Source: Gammaproteobacteria bacterium (GTDB lineage Bacteria; Pseudomonadota; Gammaproteobacteria; Arenicellales; Arenicellaceae). Taken from it: 13,389 bases of DNA. The translations under genes and the position numbers were made by a program. Below are positions 1-5,893 of the stretch, in pieces; position 1 is the first letter of the stretch, and every line of letters begins with the position of its first letter. The notes under the pieces were generated by a model, which saw nothing but the letters and a program-made list of their open reading frames with translations, made no database searches and was not told the origin of the DNA. The DNA lies in contig JAUHZM010000054.1 in the NCBI GenBank assembly GCA_030426005.1, positions 1-13,389 on the forward strand. Reading direction: 5' to 3'.

Positions 1-926
1 CTAAAAATTCCATATTGGCTAATTGATACGCCCGTACGAGGATCCATTGAAATATTGACATTAGAAATCTGCATCGTTGCAGCGGCATTCGCGTAGATTG
101 CCTCTTGTCGGATGGTGGCGTCACTTATTAGGATTTGAGAATCGCCAACAACAAGTCCACCGGTATTTAAATAGATGCCTCGTTGCTGTGTGCCGTCCTG
201 GACTCGAATATCGGCGGAATCCACCAGAAAGTCGCCCGCATTTAGATACATGCCATAATCGACGCCCAGTCCGCCGCTGATCGAAATATTGGGGCCGATG
301 ATTTGGCTGCGTGAAGAACTCAGATAAATACCATACTGATTACCGGCAGCATTACTAACATCAATCGTCAGGTTCTCTAGTTTCGGTGAGACAGCATTGC
401 CATAAAGTGCGTAGACAGTGTTGCCATTTCTAACTTCTAATCTAATGTTGCTGACTGTGCCGCTTGGTTTTGCCAAGGCGATACTTATTGACTCAGGCCC
501 GCCATTATTCACGATGGCTAAGTCGGAGATCGACGCAGCGGGTGCACCTGACACCACTGCCGATGCAACAGAGGTGGCTGAAGTGCCCGAGAAGGACCCT
601 TCCAGCACGGTCGCATTGTTACCAGAACCTACGATATCCACGTAGGATTTCATCTCTAACGGTTCTGATAATTCATACAAGCCCGGCCCAATTACGATCG
701 TATACGGGTTGTCGAAGGCGGCATCGCTGATTGAATTGATAGCCGCGACTGGGTCCGTGAAGTCGCCGTTTGCTGGGCTGACGGAGATCACATTGTTGAG
801 TGGTTTAAGGTCTTCGCCTGACATCGGGATGACCACGACTTTATTATGTGCCGTTGTGAGTGTGCTGGCAGTGCTTACAAGCAGAAGTAGAAGCGACTTA
901 CACAGTAAATGTAAGTTGTTTTTCAT
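1..926 (-). CDS. Secreted parallel beta-helix surface protein (C-terminus beyond the window)
   Basis: An open frame runs from an ATG at 926 to the left edge without a stop: 308 codons, then two bases. Residues 1-26 form a signal peptide (MKNN, a leucine-rich core around 11-18, likely cleavage after TTA26). The mature part opens with a short lead (KVVVIPMSGEDLKP) and a segment with FTDPVAAINSISDA and IVIGPGLYEL, the usual entry into a right-handed pectin-lyase-like beta-helix. From about residue 170 there is a periodic Y/R-G-hydrophobic-Y-L motif with its last aromatic at 175, 201, 227, 252, 278 and 308, so one coil is about 26 residues. No catalytic residues of a polysaccharide lyase can be picked out, so an adhesin or structural surface role is as likely as an enzyme. 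It is second in line behind the OmpW gene but separated from it by a hairpin, so it probably has its own promoter. The reading frame is certain; the function is inferred. Confidence 0.8.
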   Translation of the reverse strand, partial: MKNNLHLLCKSLLLLLVSTASTLTTAHNKVVVIPMSGEDLKPLNNVISVSPANGDFTDPVAAINSISDAAFDNPYTIVIGPGLYELSEPLEMKSYVDIVGSGNNATVLEGSFSGTSATSVASAVVSGAPAASISDLAIVNNGGPESISIALAKPSGTVSNIRLEVRNGNTVYALYGNAVSPKLENLTIDVSNAAGNQYGIYLSSSRSQIIGPNISISGGLGVDYGMYLNAGDFLVDSADIRVQDGTQQRGIYLNTGGLVVGDSQILISDATIRQEAIYANAAATMQISNVNISMDPRTGVSISQYGIF

Positions 927-941
927 GGCGCTCATTCTTTT

Positions 942-962
942 AGTTAGGGGGGGAGCCTAACT
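942..962 (-). other. C7-tract hairpin in the 5' leader of the beta-helix gene
   Basis: AGTTAGG (942-948) pairs perfectly with CCTAACT (956-962) around a 7-nt loop. On the transcribed minus strand the loop and adjoining stem carry seven consecutive C (953-947). It ends 15 nt upstream of the ATG at 926, so it would sit in the mRNA leader close to the ribosome binding region. It could affect translation or be a slippage site, but nothing proves either. Confidence 0.3.
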
Positions 963-1069
963 TACAAGAACGCGAAGTCGAGACCAACTGGCCAGATGGC
1001 CATGTAGAAGAGTAGGTAGGTAGCTGTTGATTGGTGAGAGAACAGAACGGGGCGGCGGGTAAGGTTGTG

Positions 1070-1101
1070 ATCATGAGGAGCGAATAAACGCTCCTCATGA
1101 T
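1070..1101 (-). terminator. Strong hairpin downstream of the OmpW gene
   Basis: A perfect 13-bp stem (1070-1082 with 1089-1101) closes a 6-nt AATAAA loop, 11 nt after the OmpW stop codon. It lies between the porin gene and the beta-helix gene on the same strand. There is no U-run on the minus-strand 3' side (CACAACC follows), so it is not a textbook intrinsic terminator. It may instead protect the 3' end of the mRNA or work with Rho. Confidence 0.6.
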
Positions 1102-1112
1102 GCGGGCAGTCT

Positions 1113-1775
1113 TTAGAATTTGTAACCAAGTCCTAACATGTATACCCAAGGGTCCACTTCGACGTCCACGGTGACCTGACCGGCCGGTGAATTTATCGTA
1201 GCGTCAGTATCCAGGTCTAATCGCCAGATAGCGGCGTTGAAGATCCAGTTTTGATTGAGCGCCACATCGACCCCGGCTTCCAGAGCTAGGCCAAATGAAT
1301 CGTCCAGACTGATGTCGCTGTCGCCTAGTGCCCCGTTTAGTTCGTCTGATGTTTCTTCGGAAAAGAATGTGGTGTAGTTCACGCCAAGTCCAAAGTAGGG
1401 TTGAACGGGTGTGTCGCCTTTAATTGGAAAGTATTGCAGCGTCAGTGTCGGTGGCAGATGCTCAACTGTAGCGACTTTGCTGATGCCGATTCCGCTAGCT
1501 GAGACTTCGTGTTTGAATGGGGTTGCTGCCAACAGGCCAATGCCCAGTGAATCACTAATCATGTACGTGCCGGTTAAGCCCAATTGAGTGTTGTCATCAA
1601 CATCAACGCTGGAACCCGCGATGCCGGCACCGGCAAGACGTACTTCACTGCTCGAGGCATCTGGGTTAGCGTTCGCCGCTCCGGCGCGTAGAATCAGATC
1701 ACCAGCCTCGTAGGCACTCGCTGATGCGAAAGGTAATGTTGAAAGTAGGGCGGCAACTAGAATTGATCGCTTCAT
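1113..1775 (-). CDS. ompW: OmpW-family outer-membrane porin
   Basis: A 220-residue protein, the normal size for OmpW, an eight-stranded outer-membrane beta-barrel with a narrow hydrophobic channel for small non-polar molecules. Residues 1-21 are a signal peptide (KR, hydrophobic core, cleavage after ASASA). The mature protein starts YEAGDLILRAGAANANPD, typical of the family, and has the hallmark block VEHLPPTLTLQYFP at about 104-117. It then alternates amphipathic strands and ends in the barrel signature GLGYKF with a terminal Phe for BAM recognition. The ATG at 1775 has a good ribosome binding site (AGAGGAAA, 6 nt spacer). An FNR-like box lies 75-88 bp upstream, which agrees with published reports that ompW is oxygen-regulated through FNR in enteric bacteria. 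A 13-bp hairpin follows the gene. Family assignment is firm; the transported substrate is unknown. Confidence 0.93.
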   Translation of the reverse strand: MKRSILVAALLSTLPFASASAYEAGDLILRAGAANANPDASSSEVRLAGAGIAGSSVDVDDNTQLGLTGTYMISDSLGIGLLAATPFKHEVSASGIGISKVATVEHLPPTLTLQYFPIKGDTPVQPYFGLGVNYTTFFSEETSDELNGALGDSDISLDDSFGLALEAGVDVALNQNWIFNAAIWRLDLDTDATINSPAGQVTVDVEVDPWVYMLGLGYKF

Positions 1776-1821
1776 AATTTGTTTCCTCTGAAAGGTCTGG
1801 TTAACTTCGTTGTCATGGGAA

Positions 1822-1863
1822 ACAGTAGTGCGATGTGAGCCTGGTCGGCTTGATCTGTGTCAA
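1822..1863 (-). promoter_or_regulatory. FNR/Anr-type box and class II promoter of the OmpW gene
   Basis: On the minus strand, TTGAC-ACAG-ATCAA (1863-1850) differs from the FNR consensus TTGAT-N4-ATCAA at one base. Exactly 22 nt downstream is TACTGT (1827-1822), which has the TAnnnT core of a -10 element. If transcription starts near 1815, the box is centred at -41.5, the class II activator position. The leader would be about 40 nt and includes the AGAGGAAA ribosome binding site. The box and spacing are seen directly; binding is inferred. Confidence 0.6.
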
Positions 1864-1959
1864 GTTTTGCTTAGGCGTTTAACTCCTTTGTGTTATGTCG
1901 ATAATAAGCGACAAGCATATGTGACAGTTCGAGCCTGATTCTGCGCATCAATTTACGCG

Positions 1960-1990
1960 GCGGAGCGCTGATAGCGCTGCAGTGCTCCGC
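1960..1990 (-). terminator. GC-rich hairpin after the lipoprotein gene
   Basis: GCGGAGC (1960-1966) pairs with GCTCCGC (1984-1990), 14 nt after the lipoprotein stop codon. The 17-nt interior includes a second palindromic AGCGCT pair. No U-run follows on the minus strand (GTAAATTG), so this is a possible Rho-assisted or mRNA-stabilising structure rather than a classic terminator. Confidence 0.4.
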
Positions 1991-2003
1991 TCACATAGAC
2001 TAC

Positions 2004-2738
2004 TCAGTCATCGAGAAGCGTAGTCGCAATCCGTTTGGCATTCTCAATATCGGCTTGCTTGGTATCAGCCAATATTGGGCTGATGCTTAATTCAATATCG
2101 CCGGCTAGGACCTGTAAAGAACCGACCGACAGATTAGACCAATACGCTGCATCACCGACGCCGGTAACAGGTTGGTTTTCGTTGTTTTTGCGAATTAGAC
2201 GCTCCACCATGTCATCGGCTGCGTCCCCAGCTACGGCTTTTTGCTCTTCTGTTAGTTGTTTCGCAGTCCGTTTCTTCGCAGCCTCAATTTGCGCCTGCAT
2301 CTGTGCTTCGCTTAGTACCGGTGGGACAAAGGTGCTCGCTTGTCGTTGGCTCTTTTTGGCGCTGATTGTGATTTGGTAATCGGTCACTCTTTCTCGCATT
2401 GAAGGCATTTCGCCCTCACCACGCATCGATGCCATTGTGGCTTCGAACATTTTCTTCTGTCTTTCCTCGGCATCTGGGCGTGGCCAGGAATATGTACAGG
2501 TGTACGTATCACGGTAGGCCGACGCTTCCTGGTTTATTTCGGGCTGGCTGGTGGCGAAGGTCGCTAGTGCATCCATACTGAGGATTTCGCAAATCTGTGA
2601 TTGAGATAGAAATCTACCCAAGTTTGAATGGCTGCTACTCACAGGTTTGGGTTCGTTTTGATTTTGCGGTGCTGTCGATTCTCCACCACAGGCAGAGAGT
2701 AGAGCGATCAGTGATAGACAGGTAATTTTTTTGATCAT
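2004..2738 (-). CDS. Lipoprotein of unknown function
   Basis: A 244-residue protein with a type II signal peptide: MIKK, a hydrophobic core, and lipobox L14-S-A-C17, so Cys17 is expected to be lipidated. Position +2 is Gly, not Asp, consistent with outer-membrane sorting by the Lol system. A flexible N/Q/S/P-rich linker (18-45) follows. The folded part has two cysteines (C50 in SQICEIL, C81 in YTCTYSW) that could form a disulfide. A charged, probably helical stretch covers about 143-185 (SEAQMQAQIEAAKKRTAK). The end contains GVGDAAYW and LQVLAGDIELSIS, which I associate with small periplasmic lipoproteins of no assigned function. The ATG at 2738 has AAGGAA nine nt upstream. It lies head-to-head with the HTH regulator operon across 233 bp. 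No partner in the window points to a role. Confidence 0.85.
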   Translation of the reverse strand: MIKKITCLSLIALLSACGGESTAPQNQNEPKPVSSSHSNLGRFLSQSQICEILSMDALATFATSQPEINQEASAYRDTYTCTYSWPRPDAEERQKKMFEATMASMRGEGEMPSMRERVTDYQITISAKKSQRQASTFVPPVLSEAQMQAQIEAAKKRTAKQLTEEQKAVAGDAADDMVERLIRKNNENQPVTGVGDAAYWSNLSVGSLQVLAGDIELSISPILADTKQADIENAKRIATTLLDD

Positions 2739-2936
2739 TGCGCGTTATTCCTTGTGTATTTCGTTGTGTAAATTCGGCGACAGAAACAATTCTACGTGAC
2801 CTAATCTTTGGGTAGAAGTCGTGGAGTTGGTGATTCCACCCTACAAAAATGTAGGGTGACATTGCCAATTAAATAAATCACCTAAGTGATATTTATCTTT
2901 TGAGTTAATAAATTTACGATAAACATAAAATAAATG

Positions 2937-2965
2937 TTGAAATAGATAAAATTAAGGTTTATCTT
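2937..2965 (+). promoter_or_regulatory. Promoter and perfect inverted-repeat operator of the HTH/membrane operon
   Basis: TTGAAA (2937-2942) and TATCTT (2960-2965) are separated by the ideal 17 bp, matching sigma-70 consensus at 5/6 and 4/6. AGATAAA (2944-2950) and TTTATCT (2958-2964) form a perfect 7+7 inverted repeat with a 7-bp centre, filling the spacer and most of the -10. More copies of the half-site lie upstream (TTTATC at 2892, GATAAAC at 2918). This is what an autorepressor operator looks like. The predicted start of transcription is the A of the ATG at 2972, so the mRNA would be leaderless. Confidence 0.5.
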
Positions 2966-2971
2966 ACCAAC

Positions 2972-3193
2972 ATGGAAATTCGGATTAACTTAGACGTAGA
3001 GATGGCGAAGAACAAGATTTCGCTTAAAGAGCTTTCGCAGCGAATCGGCATCTCGACAACCAATTTGTCACTGCTAAAAACCGGCAAGGTGAAAGCAGTG
3101 AGGTTCTCCACTTTGGCCGCCCTATGTCGCGAGCTGAACTGTCAACCGGGGGATATCCTTGAGTATGTCGCCTCATCCGAAACCACTGAATGA
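2972..3193 (+). CDS. Small Cro/CI-type (XRE, YozG-like) transcriptional regulator
   Basis: A 73-residue protein that is almost entirely one helix-turn-helix domain. Its start MEIRINLDVEMAKNKIS, followed by the helix-turn-helix at about 17-42 (SLKELSQRIGIS turn, TNLSLLKTGK recognition helix) and the tail LNCQPGDILEYV, is the pattern of the short HTH_26/YozG group. Members of this group are often encoded beside a polytopic membrane protein, as here. The next gene overlaps by 4 nt (ATGA), so the two are translationally coupled. There is no ribosome binding site at a normal distance (the nearest AAGG is 14 nt away), while a -10 hexamer ends exactly 6 nt before the ATG, suggesting a leaderless message. 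A perfect inverted repeat over the promoter suggests it represses itself and its operon; the inducing signal is unknown. Confidence 0.88.
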   Translation: MEIRINLDVEMAKNKISLKELSQRIGISTTNLSLLKTGKVKAVRFSTLAALCRELNCQPGDILEYVASSETTE

Positions 3194-3831
3194 ATCAAAT
3201 TAATCGGAGCAAGCTAATGCAAGATTACGACTACTTGTGGCCAGGTATCGCGGCCGCACTACTCGCGTTTTTATTTCCTGTTTACTGGTTGAGTGAGTTT
3301 CTGCCCGGGATTGACGGGTTGAGCCAATCAGTGAGCTACAACATCCAGACCTTGAATTTTAGTGATGCCATTTTTGTGGTGTCGGCAGTGCTCACAATTT
3401 ACGTTTATTTGAGTTTAAAGCGAATTCTCAATGACCAGCTAAATTTCAAGAAGGTAGATATTCTGATTTATCTGATGATCGCTGTGAATATTATTTTTCT
3501 GGCGACCATCTTTTTCGATATCTGGACCGCGGTCGTGTCAGAGCAACGTTTTCGTTCAGCAGAGTCAACACTGGTTATCTCGGCGATTGTTATCGGAGTG
3601 GGAAGTTTGATCGTGGCCGGTGTGCTCGACATTCTACTTGCAGTAATTCTATTACGTGGCAAAACCGACCTGCCATTGATCTGGCGTGTCTTTGCAGTAT
3701 TGACCTTGGTTCAAGGAATCTTTGAGTTGTCGGTGATATTCCACTTTGTAGTGGTGATTGTATTTCCTGCGAGTTTATTAGTCTTGGCGACGGCATTTTT
3801 ACGTAAGCCTGAGTCCGTCGAATTGGTGTAG
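3190..3831 (+). CDS. Polytopic inner-membrane protein coupled to the HTH regulator
   Basis: A 213-residue integral membrane protein. Hydrophobic segments lie at about 17-37, 59-77, 89-112, 128-155, 165-182 and 184-204, so five to six transmembrane helices with only short loops. No enzyme motif or transporter signature is visible. The position right behind a YozG-type regulator recalls the HTH/DUF2975 pairs known in other bacteria, but this protein is longer than I expect for DUF2975, so I leave it unnamed. Two starts are possible. The ATG at 3190 overlaps the preceding stop (ATGA) without its own ribosome binding site. The ATG at 3217 (Met10) has GGAG 7 nt upstream and still precedes the first helix. 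I annotate the longer form; the shorter is equally credible. The stop TAG is directly followed by the next ATG. Confidence 0.8.
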   Translation: MNQINRSKLMQDYDYLWPGIAAALLAFLFPVYWLSEFLPGIDGLSQSVSYNIQTLNFSDAIFVVSAVLTIYVYLSLKRILNDQLNFKKVDILIYLMIAVNIIFLATIFFDIWTAVVSEQRFRSAESTLVISAIVIGVGSLIVAGVLDILLAVILLRGKTDLPLIWRVFAVLTLVQGIFELSVIFHFVVVIVFPASLLVLATAFLRKPESVELV

Positions 3832-4182
3832 ATGATGCGAACACAATATTTTCAAAACAAAGCTGGTTCCGCGATGGGATTTGGCGCGGTTGCCGTGTTG
3901 CTGATGCTGATCTTGCTGGGTGTGGCGGACAACTATCCTCCCAATGTGCAGGTAAGCGAACTGTGGCAGGACGCAGTGTCACTGGCTGACGGACTGATTG
4001 CGCAATTTCATCTGAATGATGATTACGCTAACAGTCATACCCATGCTCAAACCTGGTTTGCAACGCTAAATGCGGCATTTCAGATAGAACCGCAATTAGC
4101 CGGGCACATCGCTGAATGCTTAAAGCGTTATGTACAGATATTTGTGCTCGTGGTTTCAGTTACGTGGCTGTCTCGGACCTGA
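3832..4182 (+). CDS. Small membrane protein, third gene of the HTH operon
   Basis: A 116-residue protein that begins on the base after the stop codon of the preceding gene, which argues for translational re-initiation in one operon. Residues 13-31 form a strong transmembrane helix. Residues 33-98 are a polar, probably helical region that would face one side of the membrane (LWQDAVSLADGLIAQFHLND, Trp75, Cys96). Residues 99-112 are a second, weaker hydrophobic stretch ending in TWLSRT. I recognise no family. Two ATGs in tandem (3832, 3835) leave the exact start open by one residue, and neither has a clear ribosome binding site. The open frame on the opposite strand across its start (3590-3982) is a shadow. 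The gene ends 17 bp from the convergent DUF3667-type gene. It is probably real because of its placement and clean membrane pattern. Confidence 0.62.
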   Translation: MMRTQYFQNKAGSAMGFGAVAVLLMLILLGVADNYPPNVQVSELWQDAVSLADGLIAQFHLNDDYANSHTHAQTWFATLNAAFQIEPQLAGHIAECLKRYVQIFVLVVSVTWLSRT

Positions 4183-4199
4183 AAATCTCAAGGTGTTTA

Positions 4200-4973
4200 T
4201 TAGGCAGGTTTGATGACCAACCACAGAGCCAAACCCATAAACAAGGTTACGGTGATGTTGACCCAGATTGCACACACAATAGCCAGAATGGCCCGCAAAA
4301 GAAATGCGTATTGACCGTAGCCGAGTAGCTGCCAGTACATGAGTATATTCATAAACAACACGGGCAATACTGAGAAAGAATAAAACGTAACGTAGTGCTC
4401 GAATGCCAGTGGTAATAATCCAATCCAGTCGATAAGAAGCATCGCGTACAATGTGCTTAAGGCGAGCATGAACGTGGCTACAACCATATGTTCAGCAAAG
4501 TTAAGCTTGAGGCGTCTAGCAAATAACCACGGTAGTAGCGCCGCGACGGGCACGCCGAACAAATAAAGTAGACGCTGATTGTAGAGAACGGTCTCTACAT
4601 TCTTACTATCAAATCCAGCGAACCCAGAATTTTGGCGCAGGGACGCTTCAAAAGCTTGTGAGATAAAGGTGACTGGTGAATTGGTCGATAAGCTCCATAT
4701 CAACGCTTCGATCGCCAATAAAACCAGCAGTAGTCCGATGAAATTGAAGTAGCGTTTGCGTTGACCGCGCAAATAGTCCATAGCGAGGTGACCCGGGCGA
4801 TAGAGCAGCGAGATGCAGGCCGCCAGGAAACCACGGTTGAAATTGAATACGCCGGATAGAAATTCGGGTTGTAACAGTCGCTTTAAGGTAACCCGATCGG
4901 TCGTCGCCGCCTGACCACACTCAGGGCAGTAATTGCCTTCAACTTGAGTTTCGCAATTTAGACATTGAGTCAT
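4200..4973 (-). CDS. DUF3667-type membrane protein with N-terminal zinc ribbon
   Basis: A 257-residue protein that begins with a four-cysteine zinc ribbon (C4-x2-C7 and C16-x2-C19, in CLNCE and CPECGQ). An amphipathic segment follows with the family block F-N-R-G-F at about 45-49, LYRPG at 57-61 and YLRGQRKRYFN at 67-77. About five transmembrane helices follow (77-95, 134-152, 163-183, 197-217, 226-253). This order, a ribbon, then the P-G/Y-x-R-G-x-R-x-x-Y motif, then membrane helices, is that of DUF3667, which has no established function. No good ribosome binding site precedes the ATG at 4973, but the cysteine ribbon starts at residue 4, so the start is well supported. It shares a strand with the VOC gene upstream, separated by a hairpin region (173 bp), so they may be transcribed separately. 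Confidence 0.85.
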   Translation of the reverse strand: MTQCLNCETQVEGNYCPECGQAATTDRVTLKRLLQPEFLSGVFNFNRGFLAACISLLYRPGHLAMDYLRGQRKRYFNFIGLLLVLLAIEALIWSLSTNSPVTFISQAFEASLRQNSGFAGFDSKNVETVLYNQRLLYLFGVPVAALLPWLFARRLKLNFAEHMVVATFMLALSTLYAMLLIDWIGLLPLAFEHYVTFYSFSVLPVLFMNILMYWQLLGYGQYAFLLRAILAIVCAIWVNITVTLFMGLALWLVIKPA

Positions 4974-5081
4974 GAGCTTGTTGGGCGCTTACTAGCGGTT
5001 TCGATCGTCAGTATGCAACAAGTTAAACACAGCTCCTCAGATTTAGCCAGTATCAGCCTTCCTCTGCTTCTACGGCCCTAG

Positions 5082-5135
5082 GCTTGAGTTGCTAACATCT
5101 CAAGCTGAACACTTACGCGGAATTCAGCTTGAGAT
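5082..5135 (-). terminator. Mutually exclusive hairpins after the VOC gene
   Basis: A perfect 13-bp stem pairs 5097-5109 (ATCTCAAGCTGAA) with 5123-5135 around a 13-nt loop, starting 11 nt after the VOC stop codon. The 5097-5109 arm also contains CTCAAGC (5099-5105), which can pair instead with GCTTGAG at 5082-5088. The two folds compete for the same bases. No U-run follows, so the terminator role is provisional. The layout resembles a terminator/anti-terminator pair, but it sits between two genes with no obvious common regulation. Confidence 0.45.
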
Positions 5136-5146
5136 AATGTTTGATG

Positions 5147-5530
5147 TTAAGCCAAGCAAAAAGCGTTTAGCTTATTTCCATCGAGATCTCTAAAGTAACC
5201 GGCATAAAATCCACTCGTGGCGTCAGCAGGTCGGAAGCCGGGCTTACCTTCATCCGTTCCGCCCAACTCGATTGCTTTTGCATAAAAGGCGTCAACCTGC
5301 TGTGGCGACTCCATTAATAATGCGACCATGGTTCCATTGCCAACCGTTGCCGCTTCTTGGTTGAACGGCACCGAGACTGCGACAGAAGGTTGCTCGGGGG
5401 ACGGTGCCCATGCAACGAAATAATTTTCCTCTTCCATAAAGCGTTTGATTCCCAGCGAGCCAAACAATTCGTCGTAATATTTGACTGCTCTGGGTAGGTC
5501 GTTGGTGCCAAGTGTAACGTAGCCGATCAT
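5147..5530 (-). CDS. VOC-superfamily (glyoxalase/dioxygenase-fold) protein
   Basis: A 127-residue single-domain VOC protein with two beta-alpha-beta-beta-beta modules. MIGYVTLGTNDLPRAVKYYD (1-20) is the first strand and helix. PSVAVSVPFN and GNGTMVALLM lie mid-protein. VDAFYAKAIELGG (79-91) is the second helix, and YAGYFRDLDGNKLNAF (109-124) is the final strands. VOC proteins bind a metal or a hydrophobic ligand and include lyases, dioxygenases and drug-binding resistance proteins. At the usual metal-ligand position after DGNK-L, where relatives have Glu or His, this protein has Asn122, and the first-strand His is Tyr4. It may therefore not be a standard metalloenzyme. The ATG at 5530 has AGAGGA 8 nt upstream. 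A near-consensus LexA box overlaps its promoter, suggesting induction by DNA damage. The substrate is unknown. Confidence 0.9.
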   Translation of the reverse strand: MIGYVTLGTNDLPRAVKYYDELFGSLGIKRFMEEENYFVAWAPSPEQPSVAVSVPFNQEAATVGNGTMVALLMESPQQVDAFYAKAIELGGTDEGKPGFRPADATSGFYAGYFRDLDGNKLNAFCLA

Positions 5531-5558
5531 GATAGATTCCTCTGTTGTTGGTTAGGTA

Positions 5559-5594
5559 AGCTGTATAAATATACAGTATTTTATAACAAGTCAA
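5559..5594 (-). promoter_or_regulatory. LexA-like SOS box over the VOC promoter
   Basis: CTGTATAAATATACAG (5561-5576) is a perfect 16-bp palindrome of the CTGT-N8-ACAG form. Over 20 bp (5559-5578) it reads, on the minus strand, TACTGTATATTTATACAGCT and matches the E. coli SOS consensus TACTGTATATATATACAGTA at all but three positions. A -35-like TTGACT (5594-5589) lies upstream. -10 candidates within the palindrome are TATATT (5573-5568, 15-bp spacer) and TATTTA (5571-5566, 17-bp spacer), so a bound repressor would block the promoter. The box is centred about 38 bp before the VOC start codon. Confidence 0.65.
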
Positions 5595-5689
5595 GCCAAA
5601 ATTATAAACAGTGAGGATGATGGTTTATTTGGATATGGTCTCGGCTGAAACGCCGCGCGATACTGGCTAATTGGTGTTGACGAATTTGG

Positions 5690-5893
5690 TTAAGACTCCT
5701 CGTCAGCGTCGGACTTGAGGGATTCTTCAAATTCGAGATCTTCGCGCCAGTCTTCGGTCATGGACTTGACATGATGACGTTGTTGCTGGCGTTCGGCAGA
5801 GCGGCTACGTTCATGCACGCCAGCTCGACGTTGTGACGCTGCTGGCGCAACCGGGTTTCGTGGCACTATCGTGTTATCTACTTTTCGAGGCAT
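5690..5893 (-). CDS. Small charged protein of unknown function
   Basis: A 67-residue protein with a basic first half (PRKVDNTIVPRNPVAP, then RRAGVHERSRSAERQQQRHH) and an acidic end (EDWREDLEFEESLKSDADEES). It has no membrane segment, no cysteine and a composition biased to R, Q, S and E, so it is likely partly disordered. The RNPVA-x-HE-S-A-R pattern looks like small basic proteins of unknown function in other gammaproteobacteria; this is a recollection, not a search result. Two starts compete: ATG at 5893 with a weak GAAG, or TTG at 5941 (83 residues) with AGGA 6 nt upstream. A perfect TATAAT at 5958-5953 would start transcription near 5946, inside or after that AGGA, so I prefer the ATG. 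It is divergent from the methyltransferase gene. Confidence 0.55.
   Translation of the reverse strand: MPRKVDNTIVPRNPVAPAASQRRAGVHERSRSAERQQQRHHVKSMTEDWREDLEFEESLKSDADEES

Noticed and set aside
1858..1863. Perfect sigma-70 -35 (TTGACA) before the OmpW gene
   Set aside because: At 17-18 bp downstream there is only GCTCAC/CTCACA, so no -10 partner. Reading it as half of an FNR-like palindrome with a -10 at class II distance explains the sequence better.
2035..2379. 114-codon open frame on the plus strand with Cys/Ala-rich ends
   Set aside because: It is antisense to the lipoprotein gene, which has a lipobox, a ribosome binding site and a coherent domain; the frame has none of these.
3590..3982. 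130-codon open frame on the minus strand
   Set aside because: It spans the junction of two plus-strand operon genes with clear membrane helices; its own translation is low-complexity and has no membrane or domain pattern.
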